The position numbers and the translations under genes are program-made. Below the pieces are notes generated by a model that worked only from the letters and a program-made list of their open reading frames with translations, made no database searches and was not told the DNA's origin. Shown here in pieces: positions 23,052-37,090 of a DNA stretch of 64,000 nt (its first letter is position 1; each line of letters begins with the position of its first letter). This DNA comes from Flaccisagitta enflata (Eukaryota; Chaetognatha; Sagittoidea; Aphragmophora): assembly GCA_965153355.1 (NCBI GenBank), contig OZ231126.1, positions 69,192,001-69,256,000 of the forward strand, given 5' to 3'.

Positions 23052-23230
23052 TTGTAGTCCCGTGCACGCGACTCTACAACCCGCTTTGTCCGTCCGTCGG
23101 TCACGTTTTACTTTTTTTTTATGATTTTATTTTTTTGGCCCCACTGCTCCTGCCCAAATGGTCTGGTGACCCCAAATATGGCCCCTGCCCACCCGCACGC
23201 GACTTCGGTAGCCGTGTAATCGGCCTTGTT
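23052..23230 (+). mobile_element. Family A element
   Basis: Head GTAGTCCCGTGCACGCGACTC, short GTCC core, GGTCTGGTGACC, CGCACGCGACTTCGGTAGCC, ending CGGCCTTGTTT. It lies only 27 bp after the previous copy, in the same orientation. Confidence 0.8.
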
Positions 23231-23274
23231 TAGTTTCACTTCGCTTCTGGAGGCTAACTGAACTGAAACTTCTT

Positions 23275-23395
23275 CTTTTTTAGGTGCGACAAAGCACCTC
23301 TATAACTGGCTGTGTACCTTGGTCGGTCGGTCGGTCGTTCGGTCTGTCGGTTGGTCGGTAACGCACACGTCGTACCTACTGGCCTACTTCGCCTT
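23275..23395 (+). mobile_element. Short divergent family A-like element
   Basis: The hairpin GGTGCGACAAAGCACCTCTATAA is followed by a (GGTC)n core and ends CTTCGCCTTGTTTTAG. It has the same hairpin-core-CCTTGTT layout but a different hairpin sequence. Confidence 0.5.
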
Positions 23396-23449
23396 GTTTT
23401 AGTTTCGTAAGCTGCGTAATTGTAGCAATTCGATATCGAAACAGAAATA

Positions 23450-23855
23450 CCACGCGTATCAAAAAAAAGACGCACTTTTTTATTTAATGATAAAAAAGAT
23501 GCAAAAAAAAATTCTAGATATTTTTTTTGTTTAGTCAATTTGAAAGATTTTCAAAAAATCTTTCATTCTAGACTAATCCCAGGTCTGTATCTCTGTATGG
23601 AGCTAGAACTCTGTAAAGAGAAGCACTGTTTTGCTAAAATGCACTTTTTACATAGGGATTGCGAAACTGAAATAGGCAACGTTTTTACTCAAACTGATGC
23701 CATTTCTAAATAAAAAAAGATAGCAATTCCAGATTGGCGCCAAATGAAAGTGCTTTCAAAGGGCTTCAAAATAGTCTAAGATTTTGTTTAATTTTTAACA
23801 TTTATTAGTTCAATTTACCATTTAAAAGTGCGTCTTTTTTTTTGGATTCCCGTGG
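23450..23855. mobile_element. Mariner-type MITE, 406 bp
   Basis: Left CCACGCGTATCAAAAAAAAG and the right end (reverse complement) CCACGGGAATCCAAAAAAAA, then GACGCACTTTT in both, form inverted termini with TA on both sides (23448-23449, 23856-23857). No ORF. Confidence 0.7.
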
Positions 23856-24239
23856 TATGTGCTTAAAGGTTTTAGTCTGTCAGCTCTTCATTTTGTCTGT
23901 GTTTTAGACAGTTGGTTTGTTTTGTGTTGAATGAAGCACAAGACGCTTCCTTTGGTTCTTCCCTTTCCCTTGTTTCTTCCCTATTTTACGAGGTTTTCGC
24001 TTTCACGGTTCGAAGTTTTTTTTTCCTTTTTATATCTTTTTCCTCTTGTTCTTTCTTTTTTTCCCCTTTTGTTTTCTTTCTTTTTACGTTCCTTCCTTTA
24101 GATTTCATCGAACTTCTCATTCACGTATGCAAATTTCATTGACGAGAGTTATTTCCCCCATTTCTTACTGTCAGTTCCATTTCAGGCATGTAAATGCAAG
24201 CATGTATCATGCAAAGAAGACAATGTATCGAGTACAAAT

Positions 24240-24684
<445 letters not shown>

Positions 24685-24689
24685 ATACA

Positions 24690-25105
24690 AGCCCACTCCA
24701 GAGGATGGGTGTGGACAATGTCCGCGATTCATACGATCATGATTGATTTTTCGATTGATTCTTAAAGATTTATGATGGAATTCCAACAGTTTACTTAAAA
24801 AAACAACAGCATAATGGGTATTTTGGGATTGAGTAAGTATATTGCCTCAAGAGATTCAAGAAAAAACTGCACACAAACTGAATTTGCGTCCAAATGTAGA
24901 TTACATTTGCGTGACTGTGGAAAGCGGAAGCCATTTTGTATTCATTTGTCCGGGATTGACCGGTAGCGACTCCACTCGAAAGAGACCGAAGGCGGCGAAA
25001 TCTCGCCTTTGCCTTCGCAATGAAACAAAATGGAAAAATCAAGCGCTATTGCCAAGGCAATTTGTTTATACTGGCTGCCTACACAGGGTGACACACTGGT
25101 TTAGC
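24690..25105. other. Unassigned spacer
   Basis: Ordinary composition; no recognised gene or repeat. Confidence 0.4.
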
Positions 25106-25109
25106 TCCT

Positions 25110-25712
25110 TTTTGGGCAGCGGCCCCAAAGGGCCGATGTCCTGTAGGACACAGGGGTGAATTTCCTTACGTCCGTCCGTCCATCCATACGTCCGTCCATA
25201 CGTCCCCCCTGAAGCTTCTCAATTCTCAAATTCCTATTGAATAACAAGGGACAATGACAAAATGCATATTTCCCATTGAATAACATGGGAAAATTACCAA
25301 ATCCTTACTTCCCATTGAATAACATGGAAAATTTACAAAAAAAATATAAAAATGCATATTTCCCATCAAATAACATGGAAAATCAACAAAATATGAAAAA
25401 AAAAGCAAAATTCCAAATGGATAACATGGAAAATTGATAAGAAATTGATAAAAAAATAAGATTCTCATTGAATAACATGGAATTCTGACAAGAAATTGAA
25501 AAAATGTAAAACTCCCATTGAATATCATGGATAATTGCCCCAAAGCCCTAAAATATGCCTTTTCAGGATGTAAGGAAATTCACCCCTGTGTCCTACAGGA
25601 CATCGGCCCTTTGGGACCGCTGCCCTGCTCTCACTCCACTTCTTCATTTGATCACTCCAAACAGGGCATCGGGTACCGCTGACCATGTGCGATCCTTGGA
25701 TGACTTGTTTTT
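25110..25712 (-). mobile_element. Family B subtype 2 fold-back element, full length
   Basis: The left arm TTTTTGGGCAGCGGCCCCAAAGGGCC, CCTGTAGGACACAGGGGTG is the inverse of the right arm GTGTCCTACAGGACATCGGC at about 25586. The core has about eight 35-45 bp units with CCCATTGAATAACATGGAAAA. The end extension GGGCATCGGGTACCGCTGAC...GATCCTTGGATGACTTG matches 59736. Confidence 0.8.
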
Positions 25713-25772
25713 TTCTGGGACAGTGACACCAAAGGAGTCCATGGCCTCAGCCTACACATCTTTATGTGTCTG

Positions 25773-25910
25773 TCGATCGGTTGGTTGGTTGGTTTGCTGG
25801 TTGGTTGGTTGGTTGGATGGTTGGTTGGTTGGTTGGATGGTTGGTTGGTTGGTTGGTTGGTTGGTTGGTTGATTGGTTGGTAGGTTGGTTAGTTGGTCGG
25901 TTAGTAACCC
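25773..25910. repeat. (GGTT)n tetranucleotide array
   Basis: About 30 GGTT units with regular GGAT and GATT variants, starting GATCGGTTGG. Confidence 0.95.
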
Positions 25911-25969
25911 ATTTGTGAAAATCCCAAAATCCGATACTCATTCATCAAAAAGCAGCACCAATCGAATTA

Positions 25970-26071
<102 letters not shown>

Positions 26072-26078
26072 CCTTGCA

Positions 26079-26730
26079 TCTTGATTAGCCTGTACTTAAA
26101 TGACAAAGAGCAATAAAATTAACATTCTACGAGCAGATCATATTGTGGGACAATCTCAGGCTTCTATTGAAACCAATATAGGCTTTGAAATTCTACTTTT
26201 AGGTGACCGCGCCTTACTTTCTGTTATCCTAACCCCTATGAGAATTCCAAAATTTCAAAATACTCAAATTCCAATTCTGTCTGCAGATTAGGAATCTGCA
26301 GAAAAAACTGACAATTGAAAATGTTTTCCTTTTTTAGATATTCCAATTACAAAAGTGCTGTCAAATTTGTGAAACATTCCATTCCTTTTAATTTCTTTAT
26401 TAAATTGTTGAACTTGCTTTTTTAAGAATCTTTAGCGTGGATTTTGACAATGATCCTGAAGGAATTTTGAAAAAAGAAAAGCACTTTCAACAGACAGTTT
26501 TTTATGCAGATTTCAAATCTGCTGTCAAAAATTTGATTTGAGCAATTTGAAATTTTTGGTTTTCTATTGACCCATGGAAAGTTCAAGGTAAGGCGCGGCA
26601 ACCAAGACGTAAACTTTTAAAGCTGAAAATGATGACAATAGAAGCCCAAGACAGCTCCACAACATGAACTGCTCGTAGAATTTTGATTTTTTTGGATTTA
26701 GTCATTTCAGTACAGGCTAATCTTGATTCT
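26079..26730. mobile_element. Fold-back/MITE-like element with ~140-bp inverted arms
   Basis: Left arm 26079-26217 (TTGATTAGCCTGTACTTAAA, TTCTACGAGCAGATCATATT, CAGGCTTCTATTG, GCGCCTTAC) is the inverse of 26586-26730 (TAAGGCGCGG, CAATAGAAGCCCAAG, CTGCTCGTAGAATTTTGA, TACAGGCTAATCTTGA). The loop is about 370 bp with no ORF. The target duplication is not clear. Confidence 0.75.
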
Positions 26731-27102
26731 TTCAACCGCGTTTCAACCGTGGAAAAATATTGGAATTTGAGCTGTTGCAGGCACAAGGGCGGATGTATGA
26801 CGACGATGGTGACACCACCTTTGGTAGTCCCATGGCGGGGACAACATTGAAAGCAGGTCACAACGGCAGCTCTCATGACATAACCAGGCCTGAAAATACA
26901 GAAGAAAATCATTCTAACGAACACGCTTCTTACAAAATTCCGCCTTTAACGAATATCTTTGAAAGTCCCATCATTTTTCTTTAAATTCTTTGTTTTAAAA
27001 AATCGCCTGTGACGAACTGTGACAAATGAAAAATCGCCTGTAACAGAGTATTTACAAGTGAAAATGGTTTTCATTACTGACGTGTAACGAATTTTTTCAT
27101 GG
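26731..27102. other. Unassigned sequence with pogo-MITE-like remnants
   Basis: ATTCTAACGAACACG, CCGCCTTTAACGAA, CGCCTGTGACGAACTGTGAC and CGCCTGTAAC recall MITE interiors (also at 27726), but ends are missing. Confidence 0.35.
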
Positions 27103-27287
27103 AGAGAAAGAAAGAAAGATAGAAAGGAAGGAAGGAAGGAGGGAAGGAAGGAAGGAAGGAAGGAAGGAAAGGAAGGAAGGAAGGAAGAAATAAACAGAGA
27201 ATGAAAGAAAGAAGAGAGAGAATTTTTGCATGGAGGGGAAAAAGGAAAGGAAGGAAGGAAGGAACTAAGGAAAAAAGAAAGATACAG

Positions 27288-27362
<75 letters not shown>

Positions 27363-27365
27363 AGA
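27103..27365. repeat. Purine-rich GAAA/GGAA tetranucleotide arrays
   Basis: Successive GAAA, GGAA, AAGGAAGG and finally about 18 GAAA units. Confidence 0.95.
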
Positions 27366-27422
27366 GTGAAAGGATAAAGGAAAGAAAGAAAGAGAACTAA
27401 AGCGATCCTAGAAAGAGGGAAG

Positions 27423-28600
<1,178 letters not shown>

Positions 28601-29172
28601 TCTTTACATACCACCAGAGGACATTTTTTTCCCTCCAAATTTTTCTACGAAGTGATCTTTTTACTTTTAAACTTCACGATATTTATAACTAAACTGATTA
28701 CTTCTAATACATAAGGTTCTTTATTTCAAAAAAAAAAAAAGCGGAAATCTTTTTACCGCTTTATGCAAATTGAGTTTTCAGTGCTGCCATTGCTTGAATT
28801 GCCACCAATTTCATTATTGTCCTCTCCCGTGTTCTTTGTCGGTTATCTTATAGCAGTTGTGGCTCTTTGCCACTATCAATGATAGTCTATCAGTGATTAT
28901 GGTCGAGGCTTTAGATACTGATTGATAGATTGTCAGGTCTTACCGACGTTTAGGTGTAGCATTGTTTTATCTAATTCTGTCGTAGTAAAAAGTCACGTTA
29001 CAACAAGTTGTGAGATGATAAAATGGTGTTATATGGTTCTATACAGTGCAACCCTTCCAACTATACAGGATATGGGAGTTTGATTCCGAAAAAAGGGCGT
29101 TATGTAAATGGAATTGGCCATAAACCTCTTTGATCTCGTTACAAAATCCTGTATTGCTAAAGGGGCGAAGTT

Positions 29173-29176
<4 letters not shown>
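28601..29176. other. Unassigned sequence
   Basis: A TACAGTGCAACCC start at about 29043 resembles a pogo-MITE end without its partner. Nothing else is seen. Confidence 0.35.

Positions 29177-29251
<75 letters not shown>
29177..29251. repeat. (CT)n microsatellite
   Basis: About 37 CT units. Confidence 0.95.
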
Positions 29252-29254
<3 letters not shown>

Positions 29255-29598
29255 AACTTTTCCTTACTCCTCCACTGCAAGCATGTATGAGATTAATAAT
29301 GCACATAGCAAAATCCACGGGTGATTCTTTTACGATTTTCTCACGTGGAATTTTTTTCTTCTTTTCTTTCTTTTTTTTAAATCTGCTTTGTGCAATTTGA
29401 TAAATGCAGCACCATAATGCGGTGACACTCAAGTTCCGGTGAGTGTAAGGGGGGGTGGGGGGGGGAGGAAAGATCGCCTCTCCGTTGGATATCCGCGATC
29501 ATGTGACATCATTCATAAGGCACATAAAAAGGAATTGCAGCTTTCAACTGTCTTCATTCAACCCATATCGCAGCAGGAATATTTTTTCTTTCATCTTT

Positions 29599-29640
29599 TT
29601 AGTCGCGTGCGCGCGGTTCTACAACCCCATGTCTGTAGAG
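29599..29640 (+). repeat. Family A head fragment
   Basis: TTTTTAGTCGCGTGCGCGCGGTTCTACAACCCC matches the element head. The core and tail are absent. Confidence 0.6.
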
Positions 29641-30890
29641 CAAAAGAGGACAAATAGGTCATTGGTCGAATCACTACTCGAATTTTGGATGTCTCGAAAT
29701 TGGTCGAAATAGAACGATTTCATCAACTGCCCTTCCACATCACAACCCCACCCACCTATTTCAATGACCCTGCCTGAGTCATCCCGTAAGCGATTTCCTG
29801 TTGATCCGTTTTTCTCTTCTTTTTTCTATTTGATTTCTAAATTCATTTTTTTTGCCAACCTGTTTTTGAGAGAGTCTGACAACATACATAAAATCAAGAT
29901 ACTAGATATTGATCATCCAGTTTAGGCTGTCTTTGCGCCAATTTTTTTGGAAATTATGATCATTTTACCAAATCAACAGCAAAAAAAAAAAAAAAAAAAA
30001 AAATCCATGTTTTTCAGTTTTTGTGTGCCAGTGACCAGAAAGAGTACCAGATATGTGTGTTAAATTGCGCCTGCACATTTCTCCCACCTGTCTGAGCTTC
30101 CCATTATAAAAATCTCATGACACCCACAATCTTGAATAGAGACTTGTCTCACTACAATTAAGTTTTTTCCACCCAGTTACTCTGGCTCTACCCCAAGTTC
30201 TTAGGTTTACAGTAATCATATCCCAATAATAAGTCACATAAATTACAGAGGGTATGAGTTATCAAAAAACAATTGAGTTACCAAATACGATGTTGTGAAA
30301 AGAAAAACATACCAAAAGTCAGATGGCAATCGATCAATTTCATTCCATTAAGTATTCATGCAAAATCGGGAATTGGGAACTGTCTTTGATTTCCGGCCGT
30401 ACTAATAAGCGGAGAAAGATGGGGCAAACATGATAAAATCAAATCCGGACAAATGGCAAGATCGTGTTATCAGGTGTTTAGGGCAAAGTGTGTTAGGTTT
30501 CCATAATCCTTTTGCCAATTAATACTGAATGATTTACCAGTTTGTCAACTGCTCAGGCTTGATCATTCATTGAAGAGGATGTCTTTTTCTTGTCCGAAAT
30601 GGGTAGCTTGAATAGCCAGTCTTGAGTCATAAGCTTAGCTATAGCTTTTGACCGATGACAACCTGAAGGCATACTCAAAAATTGTAGGATTCATGCATTG
30701 TTTGTGTAAGCTTGATATTTAAAACCTTTATGCCAAAATGACCTTCCAGGCTGAAACGCGCGGCTCTCTATCAAATAAGGCAAAAACTGCGGTTTCCAAT
30801 TTCTGGTTCTCCCATAATCTATCCAATGATCCGATGATTCCATACTATCAGAACGACCAAGACGGGATTACCTTTTCCGATATAATCCTT
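29641..30890. other. Unassigned sequence, 1.25 kb
   Basis: AT-rich, with an A-run at about 29982-30003. No ORF with recognisable motifs, no terminal repeats and no RNA gene seen. Confidence 0.4.
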
Positions 30891-30892
30891 TT

Positions 30893-31324
30893 TTTAGTCG
30901 CGTGCACGCGACTCTACAACCCGCTTTGTCGGTCCGTCCGTCCGTCCGTCCGTCCGTCCGTCCGTCCGTCCGTCCGTCCGTCCGTCCGTCCGTCCGTCCG
31001 TCTGTCTGTCGGTCCGTCCGTCCGTCCGTCCGTCCATCACACTTTACTTTTTTGTACTATAACGTCAACTCTTAGGTCATTTTAAGTCATTTTAAGTCAT
31101 TTATAGTTATTCTAAGTCATTTTGAGTCAGTCTAAGTCATTTTAAGTCATTTTAAGTCATTTTAAGTTATTTTAAGTTATTTTTGGTTTTTTTTTTTTTT
31201 AGTCATTTTAAGTCAATTTTGGTCATTTTAGGTCATTCTAAGTCATTGAAAGTCATTTTAAGTCATTCTAAGTCACTCTTTGTCTGTAAGTCTTGCACGC
31301 GACTTATAGGTGTTGGCCTTGTTT
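30893..31324 (+). mobile_element. Long family A element with decamer array
   Basis: The head TTTAGTCGCGTGCACGCGACTC and an ~85 bp (GTCC)n core are followed by about 18 units of AAGTCATTTT (31070-31280). It ends with TCTTGCACGCGACTTATAGG and TGTTGGCCTTGTTTT. The subterminal inverted motif is retained although the body has been replaced by the decamer array. Confidence 0.8.
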
Positions 31325-31348
31325 TATCAAAATGGTGGAAGGAACATC

Positions 31349-31442
31349 GCATATGGGAAATTCCATACATGTGATTTGACCTAAAGAGCCAATAATTTTT
31401 GACCATTTTGTATATGAATTACATGTATGAAATTCCCCATGT
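31349..31442. repeat. ~94-bp imperfect hairpin
   Basis: CATATGGGAAATTCCATACATGT pairs with ACATGTATGAAATTCCCCATG across a ~45 bp loop. It may be a very short fold-back element. Confidence 0.6.
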
Positions 31443-32321
31443 AGGGTAGGGTAATGTTCGTCTGTTTATCTTTCGTACAGCGGTAATATCATAACGCCAC
31501 CCATGTCATATCAACGCACAGTGGGAGTCATTTCATCGCGAGTGTATTCAGCCATTTTGTGGAGATTGTTTTCCATGACAGACATGTTTCATGTCATTTT
31601 CCGTTTCACTACTCGATCAATATCCATCACTAAACCAAAAATGAAATACTTTGAAGAGGGACTTGTAAACCCTCTCTGACTGGCATCTTATAGAATGGCA
31701 GTCTTCTTATTAAGTGTTTTATTGTGCAAAGGGTGTGGATGTTAAACACCATTAGTCAACGATTATGTCCAAATGTTTTTTTCCTATTCCTGCTTAGCTT
31801 CTTTTTTCCCCGATAGTGACAATCACAATGTCAAGATTTCTATTGCGAATAAAAATCGATTATGCGCAGTAGTTTGACTTCATTTACATTGGATCAGTTT
31901 CCACTCGAAATAATCGCGTTTTTAATGGGCTTCTCAGTCGCTCGCTACGTTGGTTTGCTTGCACCGCGCACTCCGCTCACTCGCTCCACAGTGCAGCGCA
32001 GCGTTCTGCTATGCTACGCTAGCTTGACTCGCTAACTCTGTTCATGGGCTCGCTCACTCATTTAGCTCACTCCCTCGTGGGATGGTTAAAATTCATGAAA
32101 ATGTGTTTACACTGAAAACGCGTTTCACGGAATCAATCGAGATTCTATCTTTAGTAGAGACACACCCATTGAGGGCGATGGCTCCAACCCGGACCAAATA
32201 AATCTATCAAGTTTCCAACGATTACTTCATTCACCCATTTATCAAATCGGGTCTCGTCACTTGTAAAAAAATTACCAATGAACAACACTCATGTTGGTTG
32301 CACACGTAGTTACACTCTCAC

Positions 32322-32325
<4 letters not shown>
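31443..32325. other. Unassigned sequence with GCTCGCT-rich patch
   Basis: Positions 31930-32075 carry many degenerate CTCGCT/CTCACT words. TAGTAGAGACACACCCATTGA near 32153 resembles the end of the inverted tRNA-like element at 56417. No gene. Confidence 0.35.

Positions 32326-32411
<86 letters not shown>
32326..32411. repeat. (CT)n microsatellite
   Basis: About 42 CT units. Confidence 0.95.
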
Positions 32412-32413
<2 letters not shown>

Positions 32414-32455
32414 CAGCCTATTTCCTTTCCCATATCCACAAATGTTTCCTTACGA

Positions 32456-32640
32456 TAAACGTCTTGGGTGGTATAACCGGCCGTCCTTCGTTAATTCCGC
32501 CTCTTTAGCTTTCTCACCAATGCAATATTTCTTTAGCGTGTCTTGATATGCATAAAGTTGACTTGGCAAGTGCTGAGTGACGTCATTACCTTTCAAATAC
32601 GCTCCAAAGCAACCTTGAACCATTTTCAGTCCATCAAGGA
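32456..32640 (-). CDS. Unrecognised non-repetitive open frame, possible exon
   Basis: The minus-strand frame (part of an open stretch 32773-32450) encodes a segment containing FLDGLKMVQGCFGAYLKG, NDVTQHLPSQLYAYQDTLKK and CIGEKAKEAELTKDGRLYHP. It is not low-complexity, unlike most frames here. A GTGAGAAAG donor-like site follows ...TATTGCATTG at about 32512, and TTATTGGTAG could be an acceptor near 32650, but the upstream part belongs to repeat family C. I do not recognise the family. It may be a host exon or a decayed transposon fragment. Confidence 0.2.
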
Positions 32641-32644
32641 ACCA

Positions 32645-32882
32645 TCTACCAATAAAGGCGGCTCTCGCCGTAGGAAAAAAGTCGTAAGTGCGAGGTTTTG
32701 GAATTTCTTGTGATTGTGTTTTGTCTGGTTGATTGCCTTTTTTTCCTTCGGGCATCTTTTTGGTTTGTTCCACCCTCTACATGTGTTTCTCTGTTTGTTC
32801 TTTGTTTGCCGGTCTCTTTCTCTCTTTCTCTCTCTCTCTTTCTCTCTCCCATTCTCATTTTCTCTCTCCCATTCTCTCTCTC

Positions 32883-32915
<33 letters not shown>

Positions 32916-33510
32916 TTCCCCTTATCTCATGTGACACGGGGTTACAATATCGTTGCGGTCAGGTGAACAGAGGCATCCAACCCCCATCCACACCCCAACC
33001 TCAATCCCTACACACAAGCATCTAGACCGCTTGTTTTTCCACTTTTCCACTTTTCCACTCAAAGGGACAGACGGACCAACAGACCAATGGATGGACTGAC
33101 AGACAAAGCCTCTCTTAGTGTCCCGAGTTGTAATGAGAGAGAGACTGTGCTGCCAGGATGCACAATCATCACCTGGGACATTTCAAAGTTCAAATAGACT
33201 TCAACTAACTCGATTCCTCGTTTTTGGGAAAAATGCAAAAAATGCGTAAAAATTTAAAAAGATTTAAAAAATCATAGCTCCAAAACTATCGATAGAACAA
33301 AATTCTGCTTGGCGTCATCTGAAAGAAGAGAATTAGCTCTTTCTTAGCTATTAATTTCATGCGTAGTCTCATTCTGGTCCCAAACTGTATCAACTTCCTC
33401 AAACGCTTCATAAAACAAAGGGAAATCCGTTTTTCTCTGCAGGACTCAAAAAGACAGAAGGGACCTCGTCTCTTCGACTTTTTTCCAAATTAAAAATGAT
33501 TTGAATTAAA
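32645..33510. repeat. Family C repeat, copy 1
   Basis: ACCAATAAAGGCGGCTCTCGCCG opens it, then CT-rich sequence (32810-32915), GTGACACGGGGTTACAATATCG, a family A-like GGACAGACGGACC block, then CATCACCTGGGACA to TCGTCTCTTCGACTTTTTTCC. All these blocks recur in order at 45006-46130. Confidence 0.75.
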
Positions 33511-33696
33511 TACTTGTTTGCAATTGATTCAGTCAGAATGTTACACCTTTCTTAAACGACCTCTACCCTCACGACTTTTTCTTAATGATATATTTTTGTA
33601 TAAACAATGCTCAAAGATGGTTTACGTAAGAATTAGGAGTTTTCTATCAATGCCTCCATGGTCGTAAATCGAAACAGTCAAATGGCCGGAAAAATG

Positions 33697-33701
<5 letters not shown>
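33511..33701. other. Unassigned short spacer
   Basis: Nothing recognised. Confidence 0.4.

Positions 33702-33787
<86 letters not shown>
33702..33787. repeat. (CT)n microsatellite
   Basis: About 42 CT units ending TCTGGTATAC. Confidence 0.95.
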
Positions 33788-33790
<3 letters not shown>

Positions 33791-33889
33791 ATACTCCTGG
33801 CATAATTGGTGCTACCGCCGCTTTTCTGGCGCGCCGCAATCTTTTATGGTCACGCGGCGAAGGCGTTGGCTGCGGCGACTCAGCAAAGG

Positions 33890-34130
33890 CGGTAGGTGTG
33901 GTGGTGGTAGAAGAGGTGGTGACAGGAGTGGTGGCAGCAGAAGCAGAGGCGGAGGAGGCGGTGGTGGTAAGGGAGGTGGCGGCAGAGGCGATGCAGCAGC
34001 GGAGGTGGCACGGGCGGTGGTGGCAGGAGTGGTAGCGGAACAAGTGGTGGCGGAACAAGCGGTGGCGGACGGAATGGAGGCGGCAGAAGTGGTGGCGGCA
34101 GAGGCAGTGGTTGCGAGTATGGTGGTTAGC
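33890..34130. repeat. GGTGGC-type minisatellite
   Basis: Degenerate GGTGGC/GGCAGA/GTGGTA array with open frames on both strands; Gly/Arg-rich on plus. Regarded as non-coding. Confidence 0.85.
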
Positions 34131-35134
<1,004 letters not shown>

Positions 35135-35250
35135 TTGTGTCCCGATGGGGTTTGTGCCCAAAAACAAAAAGGGCAGCAAGTGCTGCCCCTGACGCCCCGT
35201 CAAATGCGCCCCTAGTAGTCAATGATTACCTGGCATCAAGTCTACTTTGT

Positions 35251-35460
35251 TTTTAGTCGCGTGCTATGCATAGCTACACTCCACTTTGTTGGTCCGTTCG
35301 TTGGTCCGTTGGTCCGTCCGTTGGTCCATCCATCACTCTTTACTTTTTTGGGTCTTTGCGGTCTCTGGCCTCACTGCTCCTGCCCAAGTGTTCAAGTAAC
35401 CTCGAATACAGCCCCAGCCCACCCGCACGCGGCTGTGGTAGCCGTGTATCCGGCCTTGTT
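35251..35460 (+). mobile_element. Family A element
   Basis: TTTTAGTCGCGTGCTATGCATAGC head, GGTCCGTTGGTCC core, CTCCTGCCC, CGCACGCGGCTGTGGTAGCC and the GTATCCGGCCTTGTT end. Confidence 0.85.
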
Positions 35461-35509
35461 ATGATAAGATTTTCAATTCAAAGGGAGTAAGAGAGCAACA
35501 GTTAAACAA

Positions 35510-35855
35510 GGCCTGTCTAACTCTAACCCGCTTCGATACTGCTTTGGTACCGAAATAAAGTGATATCTCACACTCATATATATATGTGATTGGTTTGTTC
35601 AGACACGTCTAACTTTAAACCGCTTTTGTGCTGCTTCGGTACTGAAAAGAAAAGACATCTCACACTCATATATGTGATTGGCTTGTTCACACGCGTCTAA
35701 CTCTAACCTGCTATGGTCCTGCTTTGGTACTGAAAGAAAGTGATATCTCACACTCATATATGTAATTGGCTTGTTCATGGGTGTCTATCTCTAACCCGCT
35801 TCGGTATTGCTTTGGTACTGAAGGAAAGTGATATCTCGCGCTTTTCTGACCGTCC
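35510..35855. repeat. ~88-bp tandem repeat, four copies
   Basis: Units begin near 35513, 35606, 35694 and 35782 with TCTAACTCTAACCCGCTTCG and contain GTACTGAAAGAAAGTGATATC, CTCACACTCATATATGTG and TTGGCTTGTTCA. Confidence 0.85.
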
Positions 35856-35914
35856 ATAAATTGTGGGATTTGCGTTTTTATCATCGCCACACATATCACG
35901 AATGAATGATGCCT

Positions 35915-35978
35915 GTGGACGCAGCGGCGACAGCGGCGACGGCGACGGCGACGCCGGTGGCGGTGGCGGCGGCGCACT
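35915..35978. repeat. GGCGAC/GGTGGC short array
   Basis: GGCGAC hexamers followed by GGTGGCGGTGGCGGC. Confidence 0.85.
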
Positions 35979-36482
35979 ATGGATTTGGTCTTTGATAACT
36001 GCAAGACAGATCTTCAACAATCACAATTTGAAAATTTCATGGTTTTCCGTCATAATATGGTAGTATTGTTAGGGGCAAAAATTACTTTTCAATATCCTTA
36101 GCATGCCTCGTTACCATGGTTACCAGGCCCTTGTAAAAAAATGTAAAAAAAAACAGCTATTTTCAAAGAAGCTTTTTGCCCAAAGTTTTTTCAGTCACAT
36201 GAATGCGCTTTGGCATTTTGTCAAGTGTGTATCTGGACTAGCTCCATGCCAAAAATCTTCGATGTGACTCAAAAATTGAGCGAGAAATGACTCTTCAAAG
36301 ATGCACCTATACAAGAAATATTTCGCTTCAGCAATTCAAAATTTTCTTTTTTTGCACAGTTTTCCACTCATTCTCGCTATCACAGATTGAAAGTGCATCA
36401 AGTGCCCAGCAAATGTATGTATGATTTGCCTGCGCCAGCTTGCGCCGGAACTCGGATCTTTAGGAATGAAAATTATAAATCA
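35979..36482. other. Unassigned sequence
   Basis: Nothing recognised. Confidence 0.4.
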
Positions 36483-36684
36483 TTTTTAGTCGCGTGCACG
36501 CGACTCTACCACCCGCTTTGTCCGTCGGTCGGTTGGTCGGTTGGTCGGTCGGTTGGTCACACTTTACTTTTTTTATGATTTTATTTCTTTGACCTCACTG
36601 CTCCTACCCAAATGATCTGGTGACCTCAAGAATGGCCCCTGCCCACCCGCACGCGACTTCGGTAGCCGTGTATCCGGCCTTGTT
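36483..36684 (+). mobile_element. Family A element
   Basis: Head TTTTAGTCGCGTGCACGCGACTC, (GGTT/GGTC) core, CACTTTACTTTTTTTATG, TGATCTGGTGACC, CGCACGCGACTTCGGTAGCC and GTATCCGGCCTTGTTT. Confidence 0.88.
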
Positions 36685-37090
36685 TCTATTTTTGAGAATG
36701 CTGTAAATCAGTCATTTTTAACTCAATCATTCTGAAATTTGGTATCCAACACTTACTAGATACCATCTATCGAAGACACAGTCCATCCCAAATCAAACGT
36801 TACTTTATACGTAGATAACTACATATATTCATTTATATGAATATATAAAAATATAATCATAATCAAAACAAATGATATAAAATCAAAATCTCGTATTATC
36901 TTTTACCGGAATGAAATTCATAATGTGTAAATCATATTAAAAAAAAGCCAAGAAAGTATATATATTTCAAAAAACATTAAAGCAATATTCAGTTTTTGAG
37001 ATGAGTTTAGTATTGCTCTTTTCTTTCCTTTTTCTTTCCTCGGCTCAACTTGAGTCTCAATTGCTGCTGCTGCGTCTTTGAAACTTGCTA
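36685..37090. other. Unassigned AT-rich sequence
   Basis: Nothing recognised up to the TA target of the next MITE. Confidence 0.4.

Noticed and set aside
31930-32080. GCTCGCT-rich patch as a regulatory cluster or RNA gene
   Set aside because: Degenerate low-complexity words without fixed spacing or a stable fold that I can see.
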